Source: Pedobacter sp. PAMC26386
GTDB lineage: Bacteria; Bacteroidota; Bacteroidia; Sphingobacteriales; Sphingobacteriaceae
NCBI GenBank assembly: GCA_014302835.1
Contig: CP060294.1
Span: 1,240,001 to 1,304,000, forward strand
Reading direction: 5' to 3'
DNA length: 64,000 nt
Part shown: in pieces, positions 33,641-41,365 of the stretch
How the letters are laid out: every line of letters begins with the position of its first letter
Numbering within the stretch: position 1 is the stretch's first letter
The notes under the pieces: generated by a model
Told to the model about the DNA's origin: nothing
Database searches by the model: none
The model's input: the letters and a program-made list of their open reading frames with translations, nothing else
Position numbers and translations under genes: made by a program

Positions 33641-34026
33641 TTACCTGTTACCTCCCGTACTGCTGTTGTATTCACTTCCTCAATCATGATCGCATAACTT
33701 TGCTCCATGATAATTTTATGAGGCCAGAATTTAAAGCCTTCAACTTCATTTAGATCGTCGTACTTACGTCTGAGCCATGACGCTGGCCAGTCACTTGCAT
33801 CAGTTATAAATTCCGTATCTCTGGCATTCCAGTGGTTTATCCACCACCGCCAGAATAAGGGTGTTTTTGCGACATTGTTAACACTCCATAAGTCGCCACA
33901 AATCACATCACGCAGATACGTTAAGCCTTTTTCCTGTTGGTAATGGGTATAGTCAGCTATAGTCCAACCCAGTAGCTTGCAAACCTGTTGTTTGTTCGCT
34001 TCGGTTATAAATTTTTGTGCTTTCAT
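33637..34026 (-). CDS. Early phage protein of unknown function (129 aa)
   Basis: A 129-residue Trp-rich protein (LLGWTIADYTHYQQEKGLTY ... LFWRWWINHWNARDTEFI ... WPASWLRRKYDDL). Its start shares one base with the ATPase stop and its stop overlaps the DnaA-like start, so it is translated with both. No known domain is recognised. The WRWWINHWNARD block is distinctive and would be a useful search query. Position right after transposase and ATPase suggests a transposition or replication accessory. Confidence 0.6.
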   Translation of the reverse strand: MKAQKFITEANKQQVCKLLGWTIADYTHYQQEKGLTYLRDVICGDLWSVNNVAKTPLFWRWWINHWNARDTEFITDASDWPASWLRRKYDDLNEVEGFKFWPHKIIMEQSYAIMIEEVNTTAVREVTGK

Positions 34027-34880
34027 TATGCTGCTAATTTTTTAGGTCTGCGTAGATAAACTTTTGTAGATGATTTGATCCGGCGGATACTGCCATCGGA
34101 ATCGTTAGTGATGCGAATCAATTCTTCCTCGTCGGCTACACCATTTAACCGTGCGATCTCCATCAGTTCCGCAGGTTTGTTCTGTGGAGGTTCAACAAAA
34201 CGGCTGTTGATACGGGTGAATACTTCTACAAATCCCTTTTTGCCTTTTTTTACACCGTCTTCTATTCTTTGTTTTAGGTATGGGGTACCTTGAATGATTA
34301 TGGCAGCTTTATCCTCTGTGCGGTTGTAAAAGCTGATTAGAAATAGAAAGATTTCATCTTTTACTTTATCGAACTCATCAAAAATCAATTCTGGTGTTTC
34401 TACACGTAACAAATGGTCTATAATAGAGTTTAACATCTTTCTGGTGGTTTTTCCGGCAGAACTTTCACCCATAGCAATCAGGATCGCTTCTAAAAAATCA
34501 CGTTTGGTCATACATTCATCACAGCTGATCAGGAAAGCATTTGTATTATTGCTCACATGGCGTTTAGCGGAGTGCGTTTTACCGGTGTCGCTGGGAGAAA
34601 TAACACATCGTACCTCACTATACAGCATTATATCTGTATAAAAAAAGTCCATAAACTTGCTGAGAGACGTATCGTTGTGCATCCACTCGCTATTTTTCAC
34701 CTGCTTCTGTATGCTTAGCCACATCGCATCAGCGATATTATCCCACTTGCCAGCTAAAATATTGCTAATTGTTCCGTTTGAAACTTCCCGCATCCGTTTG
34801 GACGCTCCAAGTTGACTGCCTATTTTTTGAACAAATTGGGCTAAGTCGTTTTTAATGTGTTGTTTTGTTTCTGTATTCAT
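34026..34880 (-). CDS. AAA+ ATPase, transposition target-selection protein (MuB-like)
   Basis: A 284-residue protein. The N-terminal about 75 residues carry a helix-turn-helix-like part (LGASKRMREVSNGTISNILA), as in MuB. The AAA+ core shows a P-loop SPSDTGKTHSAK (about 92-103, lacking the usual first Gly), Walker B ELIFDEFDK (about 164-172), and sensor residues in IIIQGTPYLKQRI. The C-terminus fits the MuB/TnsC-like lid region. It follows the transposase gene across a 55-nt gap containing a hairpin. It would bind target DNA, activate the transposase and give target immunity. Confidence 0.88.
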   Translation of the reverse strand: MNTETKQHIKNDLAQFVQKIGSQLGASKRMREVSNGTISNILAGKWDNIADAMWLSIQKQVKNSEWMHNDTSLSKFMDFFYTDIMLYSEVRCVISPSDTGKTHSAKRHVSNNTNAFLISCDECMTKRDFLEAILIAMGESSAGKTTRKMLNSIIDHLLRVETPELIFDEFDKVKDEIFLFLISFYNRTEDKAAIIIQGTPYLKQRIEDGVKKGKKGFVEVFTRINSRFVEPPQNKPAELMEIARLNGVADEEELIRITNDSDGSIRRIKSSTKVYLRRPKKLAA

Positions 34881-34904
34881 AATACACGCATTTAATTAAT
34901 ATTA

Positions 34905-34934
34905 GGCTGTCCCGCCCACCGGGATGGCCTTTTT
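34905..34934. terminator. GC-rich hairpin between transposase and ATPase genes
   Basis: GGC-TG-TCCCG / CGGGA-T-GGCC arms (34905-34929) with a CCCAC loop are followed on the plus strand by TTTTT. The U-tract therefore faces antisense to the early operon. On the minus strand it could only attenuate. It may block stray plus-strand transcription into the transposase gene. Confidence 0.5.
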
Positions 34935-34935
34935 G

Positions 34936-37017
34936 TTAGTATAAATCGTAAAAATCTATTTCGTCTTTAGTTTCTTCCTGTTCCGGGGCTTGTTTTGGCT
35001 CACGTTTAGCAGCAGGTAATTTGGTTGTCGGGGCAGCTATTTCTTTAGGCTGATATAATGCTTCCAGATATTCTGCCTCTGCATCATTTTTCAAATCTTT
35101 AAGCAGCACACCACCCTGTAACAGGCTCTGCGCATTGATATTTGGTAGGGCTAGCATGCGCTCCTGTATAGTGTTAGCCATTAAGCGATTGATATTCTTC
35201 TTTTCTTCAAATAGCCCATGTATTCTTTTACCATCACCCGGCTCATAGTCTGCCAAAGCTCCCGGTACCTTCATATATTGGCCAGCAATAAACCGTAGAT
35301 TTTTACCGTCAGTCACCATCATTTCGTTAAGATTTTCCGGGTCGTAGATAATATCCACCTTTTTACCATTGTGCTGCCAGATTACATCAGCAGGTATATC
35401 AAGTGTGATTTTTTGCTTATTGATCACAGGTTTTAAACCTGCTTTGGTAATTGTAGCTTCATGAGCATACTTTTTACCAAATAATTGAAGCTTTAGCCCG
35501 GTATCTATAGCCTTTGCCTTGCTCTTTTCCGATGCTTCAAAAGCTTCCATCCATTCCTGTTGACGACTGATTCCGGTTTTTGGATTGGCTTTTAACCGCA
35601 TTACATTGATAAAACTGGCAACGATCTCAGGCATACGTTCCACCTTCGGATAGTTTTTACTGGCCTCAATGATATATTCTGAACTTAATCTTTCTTTCGC
35701 TGTAATATTTTGGCCAGCATAATTATTAGTTGGCATTACCTTCAATACTTGGTGCCACTCTGTACCAAAACTTCTTTCGATGTATTTACCCTGTGGCACG
35801 CCATGAGCTTGTGGGGTGAATTTTGCAACTTTCTTATAAAATTGGCCTAATTCGTTTTTATATTTTACATCTAGCCCCCAACGGTCAGTTTGTAACTGGT
35901 GAGGCAAGTAATAACCGCCTGTTAATTCAGCGATATGATTAATTGCGTTTCTAAATGCAGAATAAACCAGCTCATGGGTTACCGTATCGCCCACCGCATA
36001 GCCTAAAATGTAATCGTTATAGGTATCAATGATGACGTAGAGCATTGGGCGGTAATGTTTGCTTTTTTGCGTTTTTCCATCCGGTTTTAGCTTTTCTACC
36101 TCGAAAAATAAGTCTAAACAGTTATCATCTGCATTAATGAACAATAATGGTGCTGATGCACGATTACGCTGTATGTCCTTACTATAGACGTTAGCGGCTT
36201 TCTTTAAACCATCCCTTAATGGGGCTATAATATGTTCATTATTACGAGCAAAATAGCCTATAGCCCCCGGGCTAACTGTATCTTTACCGGCATTCTTGGC
36301 ATATATATTATATGCAGCAGCTACAACGGTATAGTCGTGTTTGCGGGGGTCACTTAATAACTTATACAATAAAGCCTCACTCTCCTGATCTTTGATTTTA
36401 GCAGACCGGGTATTACCGAACTTGCTAAAATCAATAAGGGAAATGTACTGCTGGGTTTTATCCTCTATTTCCTTGTAAAGCTTAATTTTTGCTTTCAAGC
36501 GTTTTGGATTGGCCGGGATCGCAACACCTTCCTTCAAAATCAGTTCAGTTATAGTATCCCAAAAGTCCATGACACTAAGATTTAAAAGACTTTTCAAAGC
36601 CCTTTTATCACCGGTTAAACTGTCTATCATAGACAACCAACTGGCTGCCTTAGTATAGCGTTCGACATAGTTTATTTGTGGTTTACCCTTATGGGTTTTG
36701 TCTGTATTCGGTAACATATCTCCATTAGGGAGGACATATTCGCTATAGAATTTTTGAGCCTCATAATCCCAATCAATTAGATCTAAAATGGGCTGCTTAG
36801 CTAAATATTCATAAGGATTGCCAATCTTATCGGTTATTACCTTTTGACGTGCGGGCTTTAAACTTTCGTACTCAATTAATACTTTTCTACCGTTGCCACC
36901 AATACCACGAATAGTTATCAACCCACGTTTTTTATCACTTTTATAGGCTTCTGAACCAAAAAAAGAAATGTATTCATCGTAGGTTAAACAAAGGATATTG
37001 GTATTGATATACTGCAT
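34936..37017 (-). CDS. Mu-type DDE transposase (MuA-like)
   Basis: A 693-residue recombinase that cuts and joins the phage ends. The N-terminal about 280 residues are helical DNA-binding domains. The RNase H-like core has acidic residues at D297/D298 (INADDNC), D378 (QTDRWG) and E414 (KYIERSFG), in the spacing expected for the DDE triad. A beta-barrel domain (about 540-610) and an acidic/Lys-rich tail ending EIDFYDLY follow. The tail probably contacts the ATPase and ClpX-like unfoldase, as in MuA. It is the second gene of the early operon, 12 nt behind the Ner-like gene. Length is close to MuA (663 aa). Confidence 0.93.
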   Translation of the reverse strand: MQYINTNILCLTYDEYISFFGSEAYKSDKKRGLITIRGIGGNGRKVLIEYESLKPARQKVITDKIGNPYEYLAKQPILDLIDWDYEAQKFYSEYVLPNGDMLPNTDKTHKGKPQINYVERYTKAASWLSMIDSLTGDKRALKSLLNLSVMDFWDTITELILKEGVAIPANPKRLKAKIKLYKEIEDKTQQYISLIDFSKFGNTRSAKIKDQESEALLYKLLSDPRKHDYTVVAAAYNIYAKNAGKDTVSPGAIGYFARNNEHIIAPLRDGLKKAANVYSKDIQRNRASAPLLFINADDNCLDLFFEVEKLKPDGKTQKSKHYRPMLYVIIDTYNDYILGYAVGDTVTHELVYSAFRNAINHIAELTGGYYLPHQLQTDRWGLDVKYKNELGQFYKKVAKFTPQAHGVPQGKYIERSFGTEWHQVLKVMPTNNYAGQNITAKERLSSEYIIEASKNYPKVERMPEIVASFINVMRLKANPKTGISRQQEWMEAFEASEKSKAKAIDTGLKLQLFGKKYAHEATITKAGLKPVINKQKITLDIPADVIWQHNGKKVDIIYDPENLNEMMVTDGKNLRFIAGQYMKVPGALADYEPGDGKRIHGLFEEKKNINRLMANTIQERMLALPNINAQSLLQGGVLLKDLKNDAEAEYLEALYQPKEIAAPTTKLPAAKREPKQAPEQEETKDEIDFYDLY

Positions 37018-37029
37018 TTGGTATTGATG

Positions 37030-37269
37030 TTATTTAATTGGAATTAATTTTTCTAAAAATTCTATAAGGGTTGTTTTGGCTATAATTTCGGCCTCTTGGT
37101 TAAGTTCATCAACTTGTTTTATTATTGCACCCTTGCCTTTATTTGCGTTACGAACTCCCGTTCGCACCTGCCTGATTATGCTTTCACTACAACCAACTAT
37201 ATCAGCTATTTCAGTCGTGGTCAGTAATCCCTTCGCTTCTTTTTGGTACATTTGGTTTTGATTTTTCAT
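37030..37269 (-). CDS. Ner/Cro-like early regulator
   Basis: A 79-residue protein with a helix-turn-helix (LLTTTEIADIVGCSESIIRQ, about 15-34) and a basic middle (RTGVRNANKGKG). It is the first gene of the early operon and is divergent from the repressor gene across an 86-bp operator region. In Mu the Ner protein occupies the same place and represses early transcription after the first round. The fold differs somewhat, so the name is functional by position. Confidence 0.72.
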   Translation of the reverse strand: MKNQNQMYQKEAKGLLTTTEIADIVGCSESIIRQVRTGVRNANKGKGAIIKQVDELNQEAEIIAKTTLIEFLEKLIPIK

Positions 37270-37307
37270 ATCTTCGTACTAATTGCGTTGCTTTGCGACA
37301 CAATATT

Positions 37308-37344
37308 ACAAACAATTCAGTAATAAATAACAAACATTTCAGTA
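37308..37344. promoter_or_regulatory. Direct-repeat operators between repressor and Ner-like genes
   Basis: ACAAACAATTCAGTA (37308-37322) and ACAAACATTTCAGTA (37330-37344) are repeated directly with a 22-bp period, two helical turns. They lie in the 86-bp intergenic region that must hold both divergent promoters. They are the most likely binding sites for the S24-type repressor or the Ner-like protein. Confidence 0.65.
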
Positions 37345-37355
37345 TATATTTTTAA

Positions 37356-38297
37356 ATGGAGATACTACCGCCTATTAATCAGAGAGTTAAAGATTTAATA
37401 AACTATTACAGTAATGGTGTAGTCAGGGTTTTTGCTGATAAATTGGAAAGTATTTCGCAACAAACTCTTAATAGGTTGTTTAATATTGATACCAGAACAA
37501 AGAAATATCCAGTACCTACTACTGACATCTTGGTAGCGATAACCAACATGTTTGTTGATGTTAATCCCAGATGGCTTCTAAATGGAAATGGTGAAATGTT
37601 ATTACCCCCAAACAAATCAGGATCAGAAAATACACATACCCCAACTCAAAACCAGTCTTTGGGTATGCCTTCAGATAAGAAAACAACAAATAATGCCCCC
37701 GCAACCTCAGCTATATTTGCCCCCCCAACTGCCCCTGCAACTCTTAATTTAGGTATGCCAAAGGTTGTAGCTATTAATGAAAATAATGATGATTTGGTCA
37801 GCCTTGTAAATACAAAGGCTGCTGCTGGATATCTTAATGGCTTTGCAGATATGGAATATATAGAGAACTTGCCTACCATAAGGCTACCTAACCTTAAAGG
37901 TGGCTCACATAGGGCGTTTGAAGTTAAAGGCCATAGTATGCAACCAACTATACATAATGGTGCAATATCCGTAGGTAGATGGGTAGAAAATTTAAGTGAT
38001 ATAAGGGATAGGCGAATTTATATCATTGTATCAAAATCAGAAGGAATAGTTATTAAGAGGGTTTTAAACCGTATAAATGATAGTGGCAGACTAATTCTTC
38101 TATCAGATAATCAAAATAAAAGAGAGTATCCTAACATATTATTGGAGCCCGAAGATGTACAGGAGCTATGGTATTTACGAGGCTCTTTTCTATTTGAGTT
38201 CCCTGAACCGGGTGAGATAAACAACCGCATTAGTGATTTGGAGGCCGCCTTTACAATAATGCAAGATGAGTTTAAAAAGCTATCTAAAAGGTCATGA
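37356..38297 (+). CDS. Phage repressor with S24/LexA-like C-terminal domain
   Basis: A 313-residue protein. The N-terminus (about 1-75) is a helical DNA-binding domain of the Bacteroidota XRE-like kind (RVFADKLESISQQTLNRLFN ... NPRWLLNGNGEML). A Pro/Ala/Asn-rich linker (about 80-140) leads to a LexA/S24 peptidase-like domain. That domain has the serine in VKGHSMQPTI (about 194) and the lysine in EGIVIKRVL (about 231), the catalytic dyad for self-cleavage. It should hold the prophage silent and be inactivated by the SOS response. It is transcribed toward the L end and the downstream susC half, but a hairpin at its 3' end may stop transcription. Confidence 0.88.
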   Translation: MEILPPINQRVKDLINYYSNGVVRVFADKLESISQQTLNRLFNIDTRTKKYPVPTTDILVAITNMFVDVNPRWLLNGNGEMLLPPNKSGSENTHTPTQNQSLGMPSDKKTTNNAPATSAIFAPPTAPATLNLGMPKVVAINENNDDLVSLVNTKAAAGYLNGFADMEYIENLPTIRLPNLKGGSHRAFEVKGHSMQPTIHNGAISVGRWVENLSDIRDRRIYIIVSKSEGIVIKRVLNRINDSGRLILLSDNQNKREYPNILLEPEDVQELWYLRGSFLFEFPEPGEINNRISDLEAAFTIMQDEFKKLSKRS

Positions 38298-38324
38298 TTT
38301 TGAAGTCTATCCAAGATAGCTTTT
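38275..38324 (+). terminator. Hairpin at the 3' end of the repressor gene
   Basis: AAAAGCTATCT (38275-38285, in the last codons) pairs perfectly with AGATAGCTTTT (38314-38324), which is itself T-ended. The loop is 28 nt. It should limit read-through from the repressor into the L end and the truncated susC. Confidence 0.6.
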
Positions 38325-38347
38325 AAACTGTTTTAAAATAGTTTAAA
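38318..38347. promoter_or_regulatory. Phased TTTTAAA array near the L end
   Basis: CTTTTAAA-CTG-TTTTAAAA-TAG-TTTAAAGG places T-A steps at 38324/25, 38334/35 and 38344/45, exactly 10 bp apart. It lies between the repressor terminator and the L-end transposase-site-like repeats. Confidence 0.5.
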
Positions 38348-38435
38348 GGTTTACAATTGAAATCCAATTAATTCCAAGTCGCAGGCACAAGTTGTTTTGT
38401 TTTTGTTTTTGCCATAATAGGGCTTCATACTCTTC

Positions 38436-38497
38436 TTTCGCACAATTTTCGCACTTTTCTGTATTTCTATATTGGTACATTTAGTTTTAACCCCCTT
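38436..38497. repeat. Prophage L end
   Basis: The inverted copy of the end motif is at 38471-38488 (ATTGGTACATTTAGTTTT, matching AAAACTAAWTGTACCAAW of the other end). The end itself closes with ...AACCCCCTT. Just inside lies a direct repeat TTTCGCAC at 38436-38443 and 38447-38454, 11 bp apart. These are probable transposase binding sites. Confidence 0.65.
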
Positions 38498-38502
38498 AGA
38501 TG
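38498..38502 (+). repeat. Target-site duplication, right copy (AGATG)
   Basis: Second copy of the 4-5 bp duplication, directly after the prophage L end. Its last base G38502 is the first base of the Ala codon (GCA) that restarts susC sequence. Confidence 0.85.
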
Positions 38503-41336
38503 CACAGGGACTCAACGAAGTGGTCGTTGTTGGTTACGGTACCCAGAAAAAGGTAAACCTGACTGGTTCTGTAGCTCAGATCAGTGGAGATGCGCTGGTT
38601 AACAGACCCGTTCCAAATGCAATTGCTGCACTTCAGGGAATTTCTCCCGGTGTTACGATTACCAGGAATAGCGGTAAACCCGGAGCAGAAAACTATGGTT
38701 TGCGTATTCGTGGATTCTCTTCGGCTAACGATACTAAAGCTTTAGTCCTGGTAGATGGGGTGGAAATGGATCTTGCCTTGGTTAATCCCGATGATATCGA
38801 GAATATTTCCATTCTAAAAGACGCTGCTGCTGCCTCTATTTATGGCGCAAGGGCAGCTGGTGGTGTAGTTTTAGTAACCACCAAAAAATCTACCAGCGGC
38901 AAAACAAAGATTAATTTCAGCAATAATTATAGTTTAAATATCACAGCCAGACAACCGAAACGACTAAATTCCTGGGATGAACAAGCCTTGGTAGATGAAG
39001 CACGCTTTAATGCAACCGGAGCAAAAGAATTCACAGACGAACAAGTTGAATGGCTTAAAAACCCGAATTTCAATTACAGACCAAGTTTAACCGCAGATCG
39101 CTGGGATTATTATGACAACACCAATTGGATTAAGGAGGGAATGAAGAAAGTTAATGCCTCTCAGAATTACGCCCTTTCCGTAGGTGGTGGGAAACAAGAA
39201 TTGAACTATTTGTTATCTGGTTCTTATTATAAACGAGACGGTGTATTGCGTTTTGGACCAGATGACAATTCGAGAAAAAACCTCCGTCTATCAGTGAATT
39301 CACAAATAAATAAGTACTTAAGTATTGGCTTAATTGCCGGCTATGTGAATTCTACAATTCATGAAAACTCCTATGACTCAGGAAACATCATTGACCTGTT
39401 ATATCGAGTACGTACAAGACAGCCAGTTTTTACACCAGCAGAAGACGTAACAGGTCAGAAGTATAATGGCGATCTGCAATTGAACCCTATTGATATAGAA
39501 AATAATGCAGGAACTAAAACTTCAACTTATGAAAGCTATTTAGGTAAGGTAAGTCTGAATATTAAAAATCTGGTTAAAGGATTAGCTTTTGACGTATCGG
39601 CCTCCAGAAATCAGGATTTTTACAATTCCAGATCGGAAAAAAGAACACTGATTTGGTATGGTAAGAGCACCAATACGATCAGAAATTCGATCAATATACC
39701 TAATCAACTTGATGTGTTAAAAAATAAAGGTTATCAGGATAACCTGACTGGACAGTTTACTTACGATCTGCAAATAGCTGATAAACATAATTTTAAATTA
39801 TTAGGTGGTGCTTCATTTGAACAATACCGTAAGGATGAAAATGCAGCAAGTGCCAACAGTATGGTCACCAATGATTTCTTTAGTTTGAACTTTGGAGATC
39901 CCGCGTCTAAAACGAATAGTGATAATATTGAAACATGGGCTATCGGTTCTCTTTTTGGTAGGTTCAACTATAATTATGACGGAAAATATTTGTTCGAAGC
40001 AGTAGTCCGACGTGATGGAAGTTCACGTTTAGCTCCTGATAATCGTTTCCAGATCTTTCCCGCCTTTTCTGCCGGATGGCGTATTAGCGAAGAACCGTTC
40101 TTTAAAAATAATGTGCCTTTCGTAGACAATTTAAAACTACGTGGTTCATGGGGCCAGCAGGGAAATGGTTCTGTATTAGGTTTGTATGATTATATCAATT
40201 TAATTACTAGTGGATTAGCAGTTACTGATCAGACGAAAAAAGAACCAAATTTAATTTTTAATGGCGCTAAGGCTCAATATTTATATCAAAGAGATCTGGC
40301 TTCCAGAAGTAAAACATGGGAGACTGTAGAATCCAGTAATATTGGTATTGATGCGAGTTTATTTAAAAACAGGCTAACAATTACTGCAGAATACTATCAG
40401 AAGTACAATAAAAACATGTTAGCTACTTTAAACCTGCCAAGCATTATTGGGGTAGGTATTCCAAGCAGTAACGTAGGGGAACTGAAAAGCTGGGGGTCTG
40501 AGCTGGAAATTAAATGGAGAGATATCTTTAAAAATGGTGATTACCACATAGGATTTAGCATTGCCGATAACCAGAATAAGTTGACCAAATATGACGGTAA
40601 AAACTCTATTGGCTCGGGTGGCAGAGTTCCATTGTTACAAGGATATCCTCTAAACAGTATTTGGGGATATAAAACTGATGGCTATTTTCAAACACAGGCA
40701 GAAGCCGATACTTATAAAACCAAGGTGAAATATCCATTCTTTGCCAGTCCAGGACCGGGTGACGTGAAATATAAAGATTTAGACGGGAGTGGTGTTATTG
40801 ATGCTGGAGGGGGAACACCCGATAAACCAGGAGATTTAGTATACCTTGGGAATACAAACCCGAGATATACTTTTGGAGTAGATCTGGGCGCAACATGGAA
40901 AGGATTTGATTTTTCGGTGTTTTTTCAGGGGGTCCTTAAACGCGCCTTCTTAATAGATGAAAATACGCTTTCTCCAATCCTTGGAACGTCAAATATGCCA
41001 TGGACAATCCACCAGGATCACTGGACTCCTGACAATCCTGATGCCTTTTTCCCGAGGATGTATCAAACCAGTGCACATAATTTCAAACCTTCAGATAAAT
41101 GGGTTCAGAATGGAAGTTATATCCGTTTAAAAAATGTTCAGGTGGGCTATACTTTCAAGGTAAACAGAAAATATATTCAAAATCTTAAAGTATACTTCTC
41201 TGGACAAGACTTATTTGAAAGTACGAAAGTATTGAGTGTGTTCGATCCGGAATCAGGTGGCGATAAGAATGATGTAAATGCACAGACTTATCCTTTTTAC
41301 CGCTCTGTATCATTTGGACTGAATATTACGCTGTAA
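38503..41336 (+). pseudogene. susC: SusC/RagA-type TonB-dependent receptor, 3' part (split by prophage)
   Basis: About 944 residues of a SusC-like receptor: plug domain from GLNEVVVVGYGTQKK through SIYGARAAGGVVLVTTKKS, then the 22-strand barrel ending in YRSVSFGLNITL. The signal peptide and N-terminal domain are on the other side of the prophage (4154-4451). Together the gene would encode about 1043 residues, normal for SusC. A TTG inside the phage end keeps the frame open from 38472, but no signal peptide would be made. The barrel cannot then reach the outer membrane, so glycan import by this locus is presumably lost in the lysogen. Confidence 0.93.
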
Positions 41337-41365
41337 TCAACGAAATTATCATTAACCATACTCTA

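Larger units (their letters stand above)
4452..38497. mobile_element. Mu-like transposable prophage, complete, about 34.05 kb
   Basis: The element is bounded by a short target duplication and by related inverted ends. It carries a repressor, Ner-like protein, MuA-like DDE transposase and MuB-like ATPase at one end (L end, right side here), packaging and tail genes in the middle, and a DNA methylase at the other end (R end). No integrase of the tyrosine or serine type is present, so transposition is the only visible integration route. All expected virion modules are present: terminase, portal, protease, capsid, tail tube, chaperone, tape measure, hub and lysis. Nothing visible in the essential genes is broken, so it may be inducible. 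Confidence 0.93.

Noticed and set aside
38472..38502. TTG start inside the phage end for the truncated susC frame
   Set aside because: The 10 residues before the Ala codon are phage-end DNA read by chance. No signal peptide results, so it is not a working gene start.
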